Origin: Saprospiraceae bacterium
GTDB taxonomy: Bacteria; Bacteroidota; Bacteroidia; Chitinophagales; Saprospiraceae
DNA length: 14,198 nucleotides
Direction: 5' to 3'
Assembly: GCA_020628755.1 (NCBI GenBank)
Contig: JAHDEQ010000058.1
Coordinates: 1 to 14,198, forward strand
Position 1 is the first letter of the stretch. The number at the start of each line of letters is the position of its first letter. Of the stretch, positions 13,557 to 14,198 are shown piece by piece. The position numbers were made by a program, and so were the translations under genes. Below the pieces are notes generated by a model. It did not search any database and had not been told where the DNA came from. It saw nothing but the letters and a program-made list of their open reading frames with translations.

Positions 13557-14198
13557 GTGCTAAATTCAAGTCAAGTCAAAATCTGTTGCATCAGCAGTTA
13601 CCAAGAAGCAGTGCTAGCCATGCGCTATGGCGCATCGGCTTTGGGTTTAGTTGGGCAAATGCCGAGTGGTCCAGGCATCATTTCTGACGACAAAATCAAA
13701 GCGATTTCCAATAAAATTCCATCTCAAATAGAGACATTCTTACTCACAAGTCAAAGCTCAGCATCCAAAATTATTGCCCATCACCAAAAAGTAAATACCA
13801 CAACTATTCAAATCGTAGATGCTTTGCAGAAAGGAACTTATCAAGAAATAAAAGATGCTTTACCAACCACAAAGTTGGTTCAAGTCATCCATGTCCTTGA
13901 CGAAAATTCTATTCAAGAAGCCTTAAAAATTGCTCCCCAAGTAGATGCAATTTTGTTGGATAGTGGCAACCCAAACCTTCAAATCAAACAATTGGGCGGT
14001 ACAGGACGTACACATAATTGGGTAATCAGTCGAGCGATTTGCGAGCAGGTGGACACGCCAGTTTACCTCGCTGGCTGATTAAATGCTAAAAATGTTGCCG
14101 AAGCGATACAATTTGTTCAACCTTATGGTGTAGATTTGTGCAGCGGAGTTCGTTCTAATGGTAAATTGGATGAAACGAAGTTGAAAGCTTTTTTTGAA
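13557..14198 (+). pseudogene. TrpF-like phosphoribosylanthranilate isomerase family gene, interrupted by in-frame TGA, 3' end beyond window
   Basis: TrpF converts N-(5-phosphoribosyl)anthranilate to carboxyphenylamino-deoxyribulose phosphate in tryptophan synthesis. The first 173 residues look intact: VKICCIS with Cys10 at the catalytic base position, YGASALGLV, PSGPGIIS, VDAILLDSG with Asp135 at the catalytic acid position, and the phosphate-loop GGTGRTHNW (147-155). Then PVYLAG is followed by TGA (14076-14078), and the same frame continues LNAKNVAEAIQFVQPYGVDLCSGVRSNGKLDE to the last base. The family has PV(F/Y)LAGGLNxxNV here, so the TGA replaces a glycine GGA by one base. If real, the protein loses the last phosphate-binding strands. 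Start is GTG; an in-frame TAA two codons upstream leaves no earlier choice, and the next ATG (codon 22) would remove the catalytic Cys. The variant KICCIS plus PSGPG marks a TrpF-like paralogue, so activity on the usual substrate is not assured. Confidence 0.82.

Noticed and set aside
13490..13687. Alternative plus-strand frame before the TrpF-like gene
   Set aside because: It overlaps both neighbours out of frame, and the TrpF-like sequence is clearly in the other frame.
14076..14078. TGA read as glycine (as in genetic code 25)
   Set aside because: The M16 gene (10053-10055) and the FMN reductase gene (13491-13493) end at TGA at their family-expected ends, so TGA is used as stop here, and the phylum markers are Bacteroidota.

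Overview
The window looks like a chromosomal segment of a Bacteroidota bacterium, probably of the Cytophagia/Saprospiria kind rather than Bacteroides itself. The DNA is AT-rich. Several promoters fit the Bacteroidota -7 box TAnnTTTG, Shine-Dalgarno sites are not evident, and the gene set is typical of the phylum: a PorG-like type IX secretion protein, a long NusB, a BT_3928/DUF1599 pair, and an OmpA protein with thrombospondin type 3 repeats. No phage, transposase, CRISPR, tRNA or rRNA is visible. Most of the content is housekeeping.

Left part (1-4984, all minus strand). Read in the direction of transcription, the order is a duplicated DUF1599 protein, a DoxX-like membrane protein of the BT_3928 type with a thioredoxin-like tail, the transcription factor NusB, and an OmpA/TSP3 outer membrane protein with its own promoter. 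Middle (4985-7124): a 388-base divergent intergenic region; porG on plus; a convergent unrecognised 196-residue protein on minus; and a 227-base spacer with a 41-base palindrome and a terminator-shaped hairpin. Right part (7125-14198, all plus strand): a two-domain M16 zinc protease lipoprotein, a bifunctional nuclease-domain protein with a UVR tail, a two-cluster ferredoxin, a PolB-type 3'-5' exonuclease, ribulose-phosphate 3-epimerase (rpe), a flavodoxin-fold FMN reductase, and a TrpF-like gene interrupted by an in-frame TGA and running off the window end.

The genes do not form one pathway. Three concern the envelope or secretion (OmpA, PorG, M16 lipoprotein). NusB, the exonuclease and the nuclease-domain protein concern nucleic acids. 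Rpe and the ferredoxin serve central and redox metabolism.

The least ordinary content is between the genes. Three intergenic gaps hold one family of inverted arrays of degenerate 8-base units (consensus GTRTTCAM), each ending 7-8 bases from the start codon of the next gene. Two other gaps hold 7-base-unit arrays. Two gaps hold elements bounded by TTCTTTGAC/GTCAAAGA inverted ends. The trpF-like gene carries a TGA exactly where a conserved glycine codon (GGA) is expected. I found no clear new multi-gene system. The repeats and the disrupted trpF-like gene are the best leads.
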